Positions 1 through 9,592 are shown, counted from the stretch's first letter. The stretch is 64,000 bases of DNA from Rhizobium sp. JAB6 (GCF_003024605.1 NZ_PYJQ01000009.1:558001-622000); one strand, 5' to 3'. The notes: generated from the sequence alone by a model not told the origin. Made by a program: numbers and translations.

Positions 1-20
1 ATTTAAAATCAGTGTATAGC

Positions 21-37
21 GGCATGCCCGGCATGCC
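21..37. repeat. tandem palindromic octamers GGCATGCC
   Basis: The self-complementary octamer GGCATGCC occurs twice with a single base between. It may be a binding site or just a local repeat. The rest of 1-228 shows no convincing gene; a small hairpin (GAGTC/GACTC near 101-116) followed by a T6 run could be a weak terminator for something left of the window. Confidence 0.35.
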
Positions 38-228
38 AGCCCCTGAACGGTGATTTTGGAAACGGCACTGTGGAAAGCTCTTCGGACGCCTATTCAGAAG
101 GGAGTCATAACCGACTCTGGCGATTGGCTTTTTTGCGTATGTCCACAGGTGGAAAAACAGACGGAAATTTTCGGAGGAAAAAGGCACGGCATACGGGTGC
201 CGCGCCGATCTGCAAACGGAAGACCGGG

Positions 229-489
229 CTATTTACCCGCGGAAGCAAGCTTGGCTTCGAGCGCTTCGATTCTTGCAAGCAACGCCTCGTTTTCGTCGCG
301 CGCCTTGATCGCCATTTCGCGAACGGCTTCGAATTCCTCGCGCTTGACGATATCCATGCTGTTCAGCCAGCGCTCGGCCTGGGCGTTGAAGGCGGTCTCG
401 ATTTCGCGGCGCACGCCTTGGGCAGCACCGGCGGCATCGGTCATCAGCTTGGCGAATTCATCCAAGATTCGGTTCGGTCCAGTGCTCAT
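229..489 (-). CDS. ubiK: accessory factor UbiK family protein (BMFP coiled-coil)
   Basis: An 86-residue protein with the layout of the UbiK/YqiC (BMFP) family: an amphipathic N-terminal region, then a C-terminal coiled coil rich in Glu, Lys and Ala (about 55-84, EALLARIEALEAKLA). In E. coli UbiK binds lipids and assists the ubiquinone-biosynthesis hydroxylases; the same role here is inferred. The ATG at 489 is chosen because AAGGAG lies at the right distance upstream and it gives the usual family length, while the reading frame open further upstream does not look coding. It is divergent from lgt across about 220 bp that should hold both promoters. Confidence 0.82.
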   Translation of the reverse strand: MSTGPNRILDEFAKLMTDAAGAAQGVRREIETAFNAQAERWLNSMDIVKREEFEAVREMAIKARDENEALLARIEALEAKLASAGK

Positions 490-751
490 GGCTATCTCCT
501 TGCGGCCGTCGGCCCCTCTACGGTCAGTCGATATGGGCCAGATAGTGCTGAGGTAGGATTTCCAACGGTCTGATGCAAGCAAATTGAGATAGGACTGGAC
601 AAGCAGGCCTGATATCTCGGGCGGATCAACAATCGACTTGACCGTTTCGATAGCGAACGCCATGTTCCGCGCACATTTCGCTATATAGCATGATCCCCGT
701 TCCAAAATGGCACGGTGCTTTCGGGAACATGCTGAAACGGGCCTGACGATC

Positions 752-1639
752 TTGCTGACATCCGCCAATCTCGCCGCCATCCTGCCGTTCCCGGACATCA
801 ACCCCATCGCCGTCTCCCTCGGCCCGATCTCAGTCCATTGGTACGGGCTTGCCTATGTCGCCGGCATCCTGCTCGGCTGGTTCTATGCGAGGCGGCTGGT
901 GGACAACGGCAAGCTCTGGCTGAACGATACCGCACCGATGACGCGCCAGCATCTGGATGACTTTATTCTCTGGGTCGCTTTCGGCATCGTTCTCGGCGGC
1001 CGTATCGGCTATATCCTCTTCTACGATCTCGATCCGGTGCTAGCCAATCCGATCCGCGCCATTGAGGTCTGGAACGGCGGCATGTCCTTCCACGGCGGAT
1101 TAATTGGCACCACTATCGCCATGATCCTGTTCGCAAGGCGCAACCAAATCCCGACCTGGAGCCTGTTCGATATCGTTGCCGCCGTCGCGCCGATCGGCCT
1201 ATTCTTCGGCCGCATCGCCAATTTCATCAACGGGGAGCTTTGGGGCCGGGCCAGCGACGTTCCGTGGGCGATGGTCTTCTGCAGTCCGCATGTGACCGCC
1301 GCCCACAACGGCATCTGCCCCGCCGGTCCCGATCCGCGCCACCCGAGCCAGCTCTACGAAGCCGGCATCGAAGGCATTCTTCTCTTCTTTCTGCTCTTCA
1401 TGCTGACCCGCTGGGAGCTGGCATTGAAAAAGCCGGGGACAGTCAGCGGTATTTTTGTCATCGGCTATGCCTTCTCGCGCATTTTTGTCGAATTCTTCCG
1501 TCAGCCTGACGAGCAGCTCGGCTATCTGCTCGGCACGAACTGGCTGACGATGGGCATGGTGCTGTCGCTTCCGATGGTCGCCATCGGCCTATGGGCCGTC
1601 ATCCGCGCACGGCAGGCAGCGGCAAGGCAGATCGCTTAG
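752..1639 (+). CDS. lgt: prolipoprotein diacylglyceryl transferase
   Basis: Inner-membrane enzyme that moves diacylglycerol from phosphatidylglycerol to the lipobox cysteine of prolipoproteins, the first step in lipoprotein maturation. Several membrane segments are visible, with the family signatures: an HGGL block in [11 protein letters not shown], and the GR-x-x-NF-x-N-x-E motif ([14 protein letters not shown]). The start is uncertain: an ATG at 707 gives 310 residues, but the extra 15 are not membrane-like. The TTG at 752 gives an N-terminus ([14 protein letters not shown]) that looks like rhizobial Lgt, so I prefer it. It is followed after about 70 bp by a MidA-type methyltransferase on the same strand. 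Confidence 0.93.
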   Translation: MLTSANLAAILPFPDINPIAVSLGPISVHWYGLAYVAGILLGWFYARRLVDNGKLWLNDTAPMTRQHLDDFILWVAFGIVLGGRIGYILFYDLDPVLANPIRAIEVWNGGMSFHGGLIGTTIAMILFARRNQIPTWSLFDIVAAVAPIGLFFGRIANFINGELWGRASDVPWAMVFCSPHVTAAHNGICPAGPDPRHPSQLYEAGIEGILLFFLLFMLTRWELALKKPGTVSGIFVIGYAFSRIFVEFFRQPDEQLGYLLGTNWLTMGMVLSLPMVAIGLWAVIRARQAAARQIA

Positions 1640-1712
1640 GGTGGGGTTCAATATCGCGTGGTCCCTGGAACGCTCCCAGCCTTTCAGGATCACGCACTAG
1701 CGAAAGCAAAGA

Positions 1713-2810
1713 ATGACGACGGCGCTCGGGGAAAAAATCAAAGCCATCATCCGCACCAGTGGACCGTTGAGCATCACGGATTATTTTTCGCTGTGCCTCG
1801 CCGATCCGGTGCATGGTTATTACAAGACGCGTGAACCCTTCGGCCAATCCGGCGACTTCGTCACAGCGCCCGAGATCAGCCAGCTGTTCGGCGAAATGAT
1901 CGGCGTCTTCATGGTGCATGCCTGGCAGCGGCATGGAACGCCGGCCGAGGTGCGCCTCGTCGAAATCGGCCCTGGCCGCGGCACGATGATGTCGGACATG
2001 CTGCGCGTTATCGGGAAGCTGGCGCCGCCGCTCCATGATGTCATGACGGTGCATCTCGTCGAGACCAGCGAACGTTTGCAGGGCTTTCAGCGGCAGACCC
2101 TGGAAGCGCATGGCGCCAAAATCTCGTGGCACACGGATTTCGGCGACGTGCCTGACGGTTTCACCCTGCTCGCCGCCAACGAGCTTTTCGATGCCATTCC
2201 GATCCGCCAGTTCGTGCGCACCGCCAATGGTTTCCGCGAGCGCATGGTCGGCCTCGACGTCAGCGACGAGCTGACCTTCACGACAGGTGTTGCGACGCTC
2301 GACCCCTCGCTTCTTCCCGAGGGTGGCTTTCCGCCGATCGGCACGATCTTCGAGATCGCCCCCGCCCGGCAGGCCGTCATGACGACAATCTGCGACAGGC
2401 TTGCCGCCCATGGCGGCACGGCGCTTGCCATCGACTACGGCCATATGGCGACAAGTTTCGGCGATACGTTGCAGGCCGTGCGCATGCACGAATACGATCC
2501 GCCGCTGGAACACCCCGGCGAAGCCGATCTGACCAGCCATGTCGATTTCCAGCATCTGGCACAGACGGCGCTCGCTTCCGGCCTGCATATAAACGGCTGC
2601 TGTCATCAGGGCGATTTTCTTGTCGGTCTCGGCCTGCTGGAGCGCGCCGCCACCCTCGGCCGCGACCAGGACGCGGCAACGCAGGAGAATATCCGCGTCG
2701 CCGTGGAGCGGCTTGCCGGCGCCGGCGAAGGCAAGATGGGCGAGCTTTTCAAGGTGCTGGCAGTCTCCAGCCCTGCGATCGACCTTCTGCCCTTTCGTCC
2801 CGTCAGCTGA
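1713..2810 (+). CDS. class I SAM-dependent methyltransferase, MidA/NDUFAF7 family
   Basis: A 365-residue member of the MidA/NDUFAF7 (COG1565) family. The SAM-binding loop VEIGPGRGTMM lies near residues 82-92, and the family block GYYKTREPFGQSGDFVTAPE, which usually follows the first helix, is near 31-50. The mitochondrial homologue methylates an arginine of a complex I subunit during assembly; an equivalent role in rhizobial NADH dehydrogenase assembly is plausible but inferred. It sits between lgt and pgeF on the same strand, an order I recall as common in Rhizobiaceae. The antisense strand is open over this whole gene, but that is a GC-bias shadow. Confidence 0.9.
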   Translation: MTTALGEKIKAIIRTSGPLSITDYFSLCLADPVHGYYKTREPFGQSGDFVTAPEISQLFGEMIGVFMVHAWQRHGTPAEVRLVEIGPGRGTMMSDMLRVIGKLAPPLHDVMTVHLVETSERLQGFQRQTLEAHGAKISWHTDFGDVPDGFTLLAANELFDAIPIRQFVRTANGFRERMVGLDVSDELTFTTGVATLDPSLLPEGGFPPIGTIFEIAPARQAVMTTICDRLAAHGGTALAIDYGHMATSFGDTLQAVRMHEYDPPLEHPGEADLTSHVDFQHLAQTALASGLHINGCCHQGDFLVGLGLLERAATLGRDQDAATQENIRVAVERLAGAGEGKMGELFKVLAVSSPAIDLLPFRPVS

Positions 2811-2900
2811 CGGTTTGACCATCAATCCTGCGGATTGACAGCGCGCGGCGGGCTGGGCCAACATCCCCCAACGATCGAACTGCTTCGCCGCGGCTGCGTT

Positions 2901-3728
2901 ATGTCAAGCACGACCGGCCAATCAAGAGTATCAAGGGACTTCTCGTTGCCGACACCACTTGCAAGCACATTGCTGAGCGCCGCCGAGGCTGCGGGCATTC
3001 GCCACGGCTATTTCACCCGCGCCGGCGGCGTGTCCGAGGGCCTCTATCGCGGACTGAACGTCGGGCTCGGTTCGCATGATGATCGCGAGCACGTGCAGGA
3101 AAACCGGCGCCGCGTTGCCGGCTGGTTCGGCTTGCCCGTCGAGCAACTCGCCACCGTGCATCAGATCCATTCGCCCGATGTCATGACCATCGACGCACGT
3201 TACGACGGCGGCCGGCCGCAGGCCGATGCGATGGTAACGGCAACGCCCGGCATCGCAATCGGCGTCCTCGCCGCCGATTGCGGACCTATCCTGTTTGCCG
3301 ATCCCGAAAACCGGATCATCGGCGCCGCGCATGCCGGCTGGAAGGGCGCGCTGACTGGCGTGCTTGAAAATACCATCGATGCAATGGTGGCGCTCGGCGC
3401 AAGACGCGAGGCCATTATTGCCTGCCTCGGCCCATCGATCAGTCAGGCGAGCTATGAGGTCGGCCCCGAATTCGTCGAGCGTTTTCTTGCTCACGATCCC
3501 GGTTATGCCAAATATTTCGCTCCGTCGGAGCGCGAGGGCCACGCCATGTTCGATCTGCCGTCCCTCACGGTCGATCGCCTGCGCAAGGCCGGTGTCACCG
3601 CCGAAAGCCTGAACCTCTGCACCTATCCGGACGCAGAGCGTTTCTTCTCCTATCGGCGCACGACGCATGCGAAGGAACCGGACTACGGGCGTCAGATTTC
3701 CGCCATCGCTATCGAGGAGGCAAGCTAG
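2901..3728 (+). CDS. pgeF: peptidoglycan editing factor PgeF (YfiH/laccase-domain)
   Basis: The Cu-oxidase_4/YfiH fold is recognised from the N-terminal GYFTRAGGVSEGLYRGLNVG block, the metal-binding region HQIHSPDV, LAADCGPILFAD, and AAHAGWKGALTGVLENT. Family members remove incorrectly incorporated amino acids from peptidoglycan precursors in E. coli; older purine-nucleosidase claims also exist. The start is ambiguous: ATG 2901 is used, although the TTG at 2946 (MPTPLASTLLS) fits family length better and the open frame extends back to 2835. The gene lies 90 bp after the methyltransferase and ends one base before the start of the next gene, so the three are probably co-transcribed. Confidence 0.9.
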   Translation: MSSTTGQSRVSRDFSLPTPLASTLLSAAEAAGIRHGYFTRAGGVSEGLYRGLNVGLGSHDDREHVQENRRRVAGWFGLPVEQLATVHQIHSPDVMTIDARYDGGRPQADAMVTATPGIAIGVLAADCGPILFADPENRIIGAAHAGWKGALTGVLENTIDAMVALGARREAIIACLGPSISQASYEVGPEFVERFLAHDPGYAKYFAPSEREGHAMFDLPSLTVDRLRKAGVTAESLNLCTYPDAERFFSYRRTTHAKEPDYGRQISAIAIEEAS

Positions 3729-3729
3729 T

Positions 3730-4881
3730 ATGGCCCTGCATTTCGAACGCAGCGAATTCGATGCTCGCCTGGCACGGCTGCTGGCGAGAATGCAGGAAGA
3801 AAAACTCGATGCCATGCTGCTCTTCGCGCAGGAGAGCATGTATTGGCTCACCGGCTACGATACGTTCGGCTTTTGCTTTTTCCAGACGCTGGTCGTCAAA
3901 GCGGATGGATCGTTGACACTGATGACGCGCTCGGCCGATCTGCGCCAGGCGCAGCTGACCTCCGTCATTACCGACATCCGCATATGGGTCGATCGCGTCA
4001 ACGCCGATCCGACACTCGATCTCAAGCAACTATTGTCCGATCTCGATCTTCTCGGCGCCCGCATCGGGATCGAATATGACACCCATGGCATGACAGGACG
4101 CATCGCCCGGCTGCTCGACCAGCAATTGGCGAGCTTCGGCCAGATCGTCGATGCCTCCTATCTCATCAGCCGGCTGCGGCTGACGAAGAGCCCGGCGGAA
4201 ATCGCCCATGTCGAACGCGCCGCGGCACTGGCCGACGATGCCCTGGATGCAGCCCTGTCTCTGGTCAAGGCCGGTGTGGATGAGTCAGACATTCTCGAAG
4301 CCATGCAGGGAGCCGTCTTTGCCGGCGGCGGCGATTATCCGGCCAACGCGTTCATCATAGGCTCGGGCACGGAAGCCCTGCTCTGCCGCTACAAGTCCGG
4401 CCGCCGCAAGCTCGATGCGGACGACCAGCTGACGCTCGAATGGGCCGGTGTCGATGCGCATTATCACGCAGCCATGATGCGCACCGTCGTGATCGGCACC
4501 CCTAGCCATCGCCAACGCGAGCTTTACAGCGCCTGTCTGGAAACCCTGCAGGCGATCGAGACAATCCTGATGCCGGGCCACACCTTCGGTCACGTCTTCG
4601 ACATGCACGCCAAGATCATGGACGAGCGCGGCCTTGCCCGTCACCGGCTGAACGCCTGCGGCTACTCTCTCGGCGCCCGCTTCTCGCCATCATGGATGGA
4701 GCACGAGATGTTCCACATGGGCAATCCGCTGGAAATTCAGGAGAACATGTCGCTCTTCGTGCACATGATCGTCATGGATTCCGACAGCGGCACTGCCATG
4801 ACCCTCGGGCAGACCTATCTCACAACCTCGCAGGCACCGAAGGCTCTTTCCCGCCACCCTCTCGAATTTCTTAACCGTTAG
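3730..4881 (+). CDS. M24-family Xaa-Pro peptidase-like protein without canonical metal ligands
   Basis: A 383-residue protein with the two-domain layout of the creatinase/aminopeptidase P family: an N-terminal creatinase_N domain (about 1-140) and a pita-bread domain (about 150-375). The ATG at 3730 follows GAGGAGG and starts one base after the pgeF stop. The five M24 metal ligands appear lost: the usual IDAG...D-x-x-RT stretch reads LEWAG...A-M-M-RT (Asp to Glu and Ala), and the C-terminal Glu positions read FVHMIV and AMTLG. This resembles metal-free relatives such as creatinase and ectoine hydrolase, so a non-peptidase hydrolase acting on a small amidine or N-acyl compound is possible. Substrate unknown. 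Confidence 0.85.
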   Translation: MALHFERSEFDARLARLLARMQEEKLDAMLLFAQESMYWLTGYDTFGFCFFQTLVVKADGSLTLMTRSADLRQAQLTSVITDIRIWVDRVNADPTLDLKQLLSDLDLLGARIGIEYDTHGMTGRIARLLDQQLASFGQIVDASYLISRLRLTKSPAEIAHVERAAALADDALDAALSLVKAGVDESDILEAMQGAVFAGGGDYPANAFIIGSGTEALLCRYKSGRRKLDADDQLTLEWAGVDAHYHAAMMRTVVIGTPSHRQRELYSACLETLQAIETILMPGHTFGHVFDMHAKIMDERGLARHRLNACGYSLGARFSPSWMEHEMFHMGNPLEIQENMSLFVHMIVMDSDSGTAMTLGQTYLTTSQAPKALSRHPLEFLNR

Positions 4882-4893
4882 GGGCGTAAGATA

Positions 4894-4932
4894 GCGATCC
4901 TGGACGGTCAGACCGTCCGGAGAAAGGATCGC
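4894..4932 (+). promoter_or_regulatory. nested hairpin overlapping the ribosome-binding site of the lipoprotein gene
   Basis: Outer arms GCGATCCT (4894-4901) and AGGATCGC (4925-4932) pair perfectly. Inside them GGACGGT (4902-4908) and ACCGTCC (4912-4918) form a second perfect stem. The Shine-Dalgarno stretch GGAGAAAGGA (4919-4928) lies in the internal bulge and the outer right arm, just before the ATG at 4937. Folding would hide the ribosome-binding site. Translational control is inferred. Confidence 0.5.
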
Positions 4933-4936
4933 GTCA

Positions 4937-5818
4937 ATGGGACTGGTCAGGATAACGTTGACTGTCGCCGGCATTTGCCTGGCGCTCTCCGCCTGCAACA
5001 CCACGGACGCGCTGACGCCCCCCGAAACCATCGGTGACGTCAGCTCCAGCCCGGTGACCCAACGCGATGTCGAGCGCATGGCGTCGGTGCCGCAGCGCCG
5101 CCAGGTCTATCAGGACACGCAGGACAGTTACGGGTATCGGCAGCAGACCTCCCAGCAGGCCTACCAGCCGCAAATCTCCGGCGGGAGCGGTACGCTCGAC
5201 GAGCAGGCGTCGGCGCTGAGGTCGAGCGGCACCAATCCATACGCCTCCCGCCCGCTCGACGGCTCGCGGACCGCCTCCATCGCTCCGGCGGACAATCAAT
5301 TTTCGGAGGCCGACGAGCAGCGCGAGGCCGACCGGCGCCTGTCGGACGATCCTCAGCCGCAACAGCAACGGCAGACCGCCGACGATCCCCAGCCGGAACA
5401 ACAGCAGCCGGAGCAACAGCAGGCATCGCTGCCGCCGACGGCTGCGGCCGGTGGTAGCAGCATCCGCTTTCTGCCGATCATCGGCGCTCCCGTGGAAGCC
5501 GTCACGCCACTATCGCGCCAGCTGGGTGCCGACGCCCGCTCGCTCGGCCTGACCATCAAGAGCTCAAGTGATTCCAGTGCCGCCTATATTCTCAAGGGCT
5601 ACCTTTCGGCCTTCGAAGACGGCCCGCAGATTTCCGTGACCTACGTCTGGGACGTGCTTGATAGCAACGGCAACCGCGTCCACCGCATCCAGGGCTCGGA
5701 AAGCGCGCCTCTGAAACGTGGCGACCCCTGGTCGGCCGTTCCTCCGACGGTCATGCAGAAAATCGCCACCAAAACCATGTCGGAATTCAATTCCTGGCGC
5801 GAATCCAGCGGTGGATAG
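4937..5818 (+). CDS. hypothetical lipoprotein
   Basis: A 293-residue protein with a lipoprotein signal peptide: a positive start, a hydrophobic stretch and the lipobox LSAC with Cys20 as the lipidated residue. The middle (about 60-165) is low complexity, rich in Gln, Pro, Ser and Ala, with a PQ/EQQ run (about 135-162). The C-terminal 110 residues look folded and are probably the functional domain. I recognise no named family. It probably sits in the outer or inner membrane with the Gln-rich segment as a spacer across the periplasm. A nested hairpin covers its ribosome-binding site, and prs follows about 105 bp downstream. Confidence 0.8.
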   Translation: MGLVRITLTVAGICLALSACNTTDALTPPETIGDVSSSPVTQRDVERMASVPQRRQVYQDTQDSYGYRQQTSQQAYQPQISGGSGTLDEQASALRSSGTNPYASRPLDGSRTASIAPADNQFSEADEQREADRRLSDDPQPQQQRQTADDPQPEQQQPEQQQASLPPTAAAGGSSIRFLPIIGAPVEAVTPLSRQLGADARSLGLTIKSSSDSSAAYILKGYLSAFEDGPQISVTYVWDVLDSNGNRVHRIQGSESAPLKRGDPWSAVPPTVMQKIATKTMSEFNSWRESSGG

Positions 5819-5923
5819 CCAAAAGCTTTTCAGAAATATGAAAGCTAACGTGCCTCTCCCTCTTGCATTCGAGAGCAAGGCGGTTAAAAGCGCGGCTATC
5901 AGGTTGGTAATAGGCGGGCCACA

Positions 5924-6856
5924 ATGAAGGTTTTCGCAGGCAATTCGAACCGGCATCTTGCCGAAGCGATCTGCAATTATCTCAACGTTCCCTTGGGAAG
6001 AGCCAGCGTCCGCCGGTTCGCCGACCAGGAGATTTTCGTAGAGATCCAGGAAAACGTACGCGGCGAGGATGTGTTCCTGGTACAGCCGACGTCGTTTCCG
6101 ACCAACGATCATCTTATGGAACTGCTGATCATGATCGATGCGATGCGCCGCTCATCGGCGCGGCGTATAACCGCGGTCCTCCCCTACTTCGGCTATGCCC
6201 GCCAGGATCGCCGCGCCTCGGGGCGCACGCCGATTTCGGCAAAGCTCGTCGCCAATCTGATCACCGAGGCAGGTGCGGACCGCGTTCTCACGCTCGACTT
6301 GCATGCAGGCCAGATCCAAGGCTTCTTCGATATCCCCACGGACAATCTCTACGCACTGCCGATCCTAACACGCGATATCAAGGCGAACTACGATATCGGC
6401 AATGTCATGGTCGTCTCTCCGGACGTCGGCGGCGTCGTGCGCGCCCGCGCGCTTGCCAAGCGCCTCGACTGTCTACTGGCGATCGTGGACAAACGCCGCG
6501 ACCGCCCGGGTGAGTCCGAAGTCATGAACGTCATCGGTGACGTCGCCGGCAAGGATTGCCTCCTGATCGACGATATCGTCGATTCCGGCGGTACCCTCTG
6601 CAACGCGGCCGATGCTCTGCTCGCACGAGGCGCGGCAAGCGTCACTGCCTATATCACCCACGGCGTTCTTTCCGGCGGCGCCGTAACCCGCGTCGCAAAT
6701 TCGCAGCTAAAGGAACTGGTGATTACCGATTCCATCCAGCCGACGACGGCCGTGCTATCGGCCCCGAATATTCGCGTCATCACGACGGCTGGCCTCATCG
6801 GCGAAGCGATCAACCGCACCAGCCAGGAAGAATCGGTTTCGAGCCTCTTCGACTGA
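5924..6856 (+). CDS. prs: ribose-phosphate pyrophosphokinase (PRPP synthetase)
   Basis: Makes 5-phosphoribosyl-1-pyrophosphate from ribose 5-phosphate and ATP, feeding purine, pyrimidine, histidine, tryptophan and NAD synthesis. Full family length (310 residues). Landmarks: N-terminal [13 protein letters not shown]; the ATP/metal region [10 protein letters not shown] near 85-94; [11 protein letters not shown] near 125-135; and the PRPP-binding loop DDIVDSGGT near 216-224. The start ATG 5924 is standard for the family, although the ribosome-binding site (GGCGGG) is not strong. The upstream gap holds the palindrome AAAAGCTTTT. Two consumers of PRPP, apt and trpE(G), occur elsewhere in the window but are not linked to it. 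Confidence 0.97.
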   Translation: MKVFAGNSNRHLAEAICNYLNVPLGRASVRRFADQEIFVEIQENVRGEDVFLVQPTSFPTNDHLMELLIMIDAMRRSSARRITAVLPYFGYARQDRRASGRTPISAKLVANLITEAGADRVLTLDLHAGQIQGFFDIPTDNLYALPILTRDIKANYDIGNVMVVSPDVGGVVRARALAKRLDCLLAIVDKRRDRPGESEVMNVIGDVAGKDCLLIDDIVDSGGTLCNAADALLARGAASVTAYITHGVLSGGAVTRVANSQLKELVITDSIQPTTAVLSAPNIRVITTAGLIGEAINRTSQEESVSSLFD

Positions 6857-6870
6857 GGCTCGCAGTCGCC

Positions 6871-8106
6871 TCAGCTCGCCTTCGCGGGTACGGGATGGGC
6901 CTGCCTCCATACGAGCAGGCCAATGCCCAGCAGCCCCGAGATGAAGACCGCCGCCCCCGATCCCATGATCGAAGGCCCGATGCCGAACCGCGCAAACAGC
7001 GTTGGCGACATCAGATAAGCCAGAAGCAGGCCGGTGAAGATCGCACACATCAATAGACGATAGACCTGCGCAAGACGATGCGGTTCGCTGCGCGTCTGCA
7101 TCAGATGCAGCATGGCAAGGTTCTCGAACGGGCCGTTGATGGCCGCGAAGCAGGCAACGATCATCAGCCACATACGATCATGCATCAGCGGCAACAGGAA
7201 AACTCCCGCCCCGAAGATGAGCTTCGCCGCGATGATCCAGACCACGGGCCGGCGCGGCTTGACGCTGCCCAGGATCAGATTGGTCGTCAGATTGCCGACA
7301 CCGTAAGCCGTCATCATCAGGCTGTAGTCGGTCAGCGGGTCGGCGCTGGTTTCGCGCAGGTGCAGGATCATGCCGAGCAGGATCCCCATCGCCCAGGCGA
7401 CGTTTCCCATCAGGTTGGTGAAGAGGCCATAGAGGATAGCCGCATGGCCCCGCGCCGCGCGCCATCCGCCAAGAACACCGTCCACCACAGCCGCCATTCC
7501 GGAAAAATCCCGACGCCGGGAAGCCATCGGGAGTTTCGCCACCGCCAGCCAAACGGCAAGCGCCGAGAATATGAAGGTAGCTGCAGTGACGGTGAAAAAC
7601 TGAGTTTTCGGCAGGAACCCGTTCACCAGCGCGATCAGGCTCGGGCCGAGAATGCGCGCCATGCGGCGGGTGGCATCGAACAAGCCATTGGTCGCATGCC
7701 GGACTTCGGCATCGACCGCAATCGTCGGCAGGGTCGCCTGCAGCGAGGGGTCGAACGTCGCCGTCAGCAATGCGATGCTTCCGGCAAGCACGACCAGCAG
7801 CGGCAGGCTCATCAAATGCAGTATTCCAGCCAGCGATAGTATCAGCAATAAAGCCGCACGCAGCAGATCGGCCGCAATCATCGTCGTGCTATGCCGCCAG
7901 CGATCCGTAACGATGCCGCCGAACAGGCTGCCGAGCAGCAGTGCGCCGGACTGCAATGCGGAAACATATCCCGCATCACTGCCGATGAAATCAGCCGCGA
8001 TCCAGACGACTGCGACCATGTAGAATTCGGAGCCTGTAGCCGCCAGCACCTGGCCGGTCCATAAAAGAGAGATCGAGCGCTGGCTCAGCGGCTTCAGGAC
8101 AAACAT
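6871..8106 (-). CDS. MFS transporter
   Basis: A 411-residue polytopic protein with about twelve hydrophobic segments and the major facilitator loop 2-3 pattern GSLFGGIVTDRWRHS near 59-73. It resembles the MFS_3 / enterobactin-exporter-like (EntS) group that often carries drugs or siderophores, but no substrate can be read from the sequence. It faces prs tail to tail with only 14 bp between the stop codons, and no strong hairpin fits there. Upstream on the same strand, 25 bp away, lies the end of a secreted protein gene, so the MFS gene may be the last of a three-gene unit with the two secreted paralogues. Confidence 0.88.
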   Translation of the reverse strand: MFVLKPLSQRSISLLWTGQVLAATGSEFYMVAVVWIAADFIGSDAGYVSALQSGALLLGSLFGGIVTDRWRHSTTMIAADLLRAALLLILSLAGILHLMSLPLLVVLAGSIALLTATFDPSLQATLPTIAVDAEVRHATNGLFDATRRMARILGPSLIALVNGFLPKTQFFTVTAATFIFSALAVWLAVAKLPMASRRRDFSGMAAVVDGVLGGWRAARGHAAILYGLFTNLMGNVAWAMGILLGMILHLRETSADPLTDYSLMMTAYGVGNLTTNLILGSVKPRRPVVWIIAAKLIFGAGVFLLPLMHDRMWLMIVACFAAINGPFENLAMLHLMQTRSEPHRLAQVYRLLMCAIFTGLLLAYLMSPTLFARFGIGPSIMGSGAAVFISGLLGIGLLVWRQAHPVPAKAS

Positions 8107-8131
8107 GATCGCATTCTGATTTCAGAGTAAT

Positions 8132-9592
8132 TTACTTCATGACCTGACCGTTGACCGACACGTGGCCATCGTCGGAAAGATCGATATCCCAGCGCGAGCG
8201 CCCATCTGCATCCGTCTTGGCAAAGCCCTTGGCCATCATCAGGCCGAAGGAGAGCTGAGACAGATCCTCCTTGGTCTTTGCTGCCTCCTGAATGGCAGCG
8301 ATGGTCTTGTCGAGATCGCGGGCAAGAACCGTCATCTTCATGGCGACGCGGTCCTTCTCGTTCAGCCAGCCGCGCAAGCTGCCGGACGCCTCGACATCAT
8401 AGAGACCCGACACGGCGCTGATCTTCGGGAAGTTGACCGTCATCGTCCCATCGGGGAACATGGCCTTCTGCAGCTTCTCGTCCATGGCTGTGTCGCTGTC
8501 CGGCTTCTTCAAATCGGCTTGCTGGAACACATCCACCAGAGCGGAGAAATTCAGGTTCGGCACCTGCACCTGTATATCGGCCGTATCCGGAATGAAGGCG
8601 ATATAGTCTTCGGGAATCAGGCCCGTTTCCAGGGCAAGCTTTTCGGCATTCAGCCCGAAATCGGCATTCATGGCATTGGCTGGCCCGGCTACCTTGAAGA
8701 AATAGCCCATCTTCTGCAGGCCGCCATTGCCGAATGGCGTCGTGACAGCGATATCCTTGATGGCGACGGATTCTTCAAAGGAGCCGACGATCGGCATGGC
8801 ATCCATCAGCAAGGCCTTGATCGCCTTGCTATCGGCATCGGAAAGCGTCTTCTCATCCTTGTGTTCGGAGACGAATTGCAGCAGGGAATTCAGTGCCTTC
8901 AGGGGTAGCTTCGTCGCCCCCATGCTGAAGTCGATCGCCGCGATCTTGACTTCCCCGAGCGTCGCATCGTCGGCCGAGATCTTGTCGTAGAGCGATTGCA
9001 GGCTGCCGTTCATCTTGAGATCGAGCCTGCCCGGCTCGCCGCTGTCCGCGGACGACACATTATAGGCGATGCTGTCGGCTGTGGCGTCGTTCTTCTGGAC
9101 GCTCTTATCTTCGTCGATGGTCTTTGTCGCGACGGTGATGCCGTTGCCCTTCATATCCATGGAACGCAGATAATGAAGCGCCGGATCGAACACACCCTGG
9201 AAGGTCGACGACGCCAGGGCATAACGGACTTCAGTGTCGGGGCCGTTGCCAGGCTTCGACTTCGCGGTGATATCGAAAGCATTGTTGCCTTCGATGTTCC
9301 AGAGGCCGCTATCAAGCGGTGTCGCCAGCATCATCAGCGGCTTGAGGCCGCTGATGTCGAAACCGCTCAAATTCAGCTTATCGAGCAGCTTCTGCAAATC
9401 ATAGGTGACTTCGTAGTGCGCGCTGACCGGCTTGACCGCGATCGCCCCGCTCTTCGCGATATCGTCGGGCAGGAAATAGGTCAGATTGCCGTAAAGATCC
9501 TTGGCCCCCTGCTCGCTGACATCGGCCGCCTGCACAATGCCGGCCACGCCGGCAGCGAGAACAGCCGCCATGGCAACCGCTTTGAAACGCAT
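8132..9592 (-). CDS. secreted protein of unknown function, tandem paralogue A
   Basis: A 486-residue protein with a Sec signal peptide (cleavage after VQAA, about residue 23). The rest has no membrane segments and alternates polar and hydrophobic residues like a beta-rich periplasmic protein. It is clearly homologous along its whole length to the next gene upstream; shared blocks include the mature N-terminus (ADV-EQGAK-L), YE-TYDL-K--DK, and the C-terminal KGFAKTD-DGR-RWD and VNGQVMK. I recognise no named domain; the long repetitive beta pattern is reminiscent of YdgA/DUF945-type proteins, but that is weak. The ATG at 9592 has GGGGGTG upstream. Confidence 0.85.
   Translation of the reverse strand: MRFKAVAMAAVLAAGVAGIVQAADVSEQGAKDLYGNLTYFLPDDIAKSGAIAVKPVSAHYEVTYDLQKLLDKLNLSGFDISGLKPLMMLATPLDSGLWNIEGNNAFDITAKSKPGNGPDTEVRYALASSTFQGVFDPALHYLRSMDMKGNGITVATKTIDEDKSVQKNDATADSIAYNVSSADSGEPGRLDLKMNGSLQSLYDKISADDATLGEVKIAAIDFSMGATKLPLKALNSLLQFVSEHKDEKTLSDADSKAIKALLMDAMPIVGSFEESVAIKDIAVTTPFGNGGLQKMGYFFKVAGPANAMNADFGLNAEKLALETGLIPEDYIAFIPDTADIQVQVPNLNFSALVDVFQQADLKKPDSDTAMDEKLQKAMFPDGTMTVNFPKISAVSGLYDVEASGSLRGWLNEKDRVAMKMTVLARDLDKTIAAIQEAAKTKEDLSQLSFGLMMAKGFAKTDADGRSRWDIDLSDDGHVSVNGQVMK

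Noticed and set aside
1599..2864. 421-residue minus-strand frame opposite the MidA gene
   Set aside because: Shadow of the methyltransferase gene; no recognisable motif or start signal.
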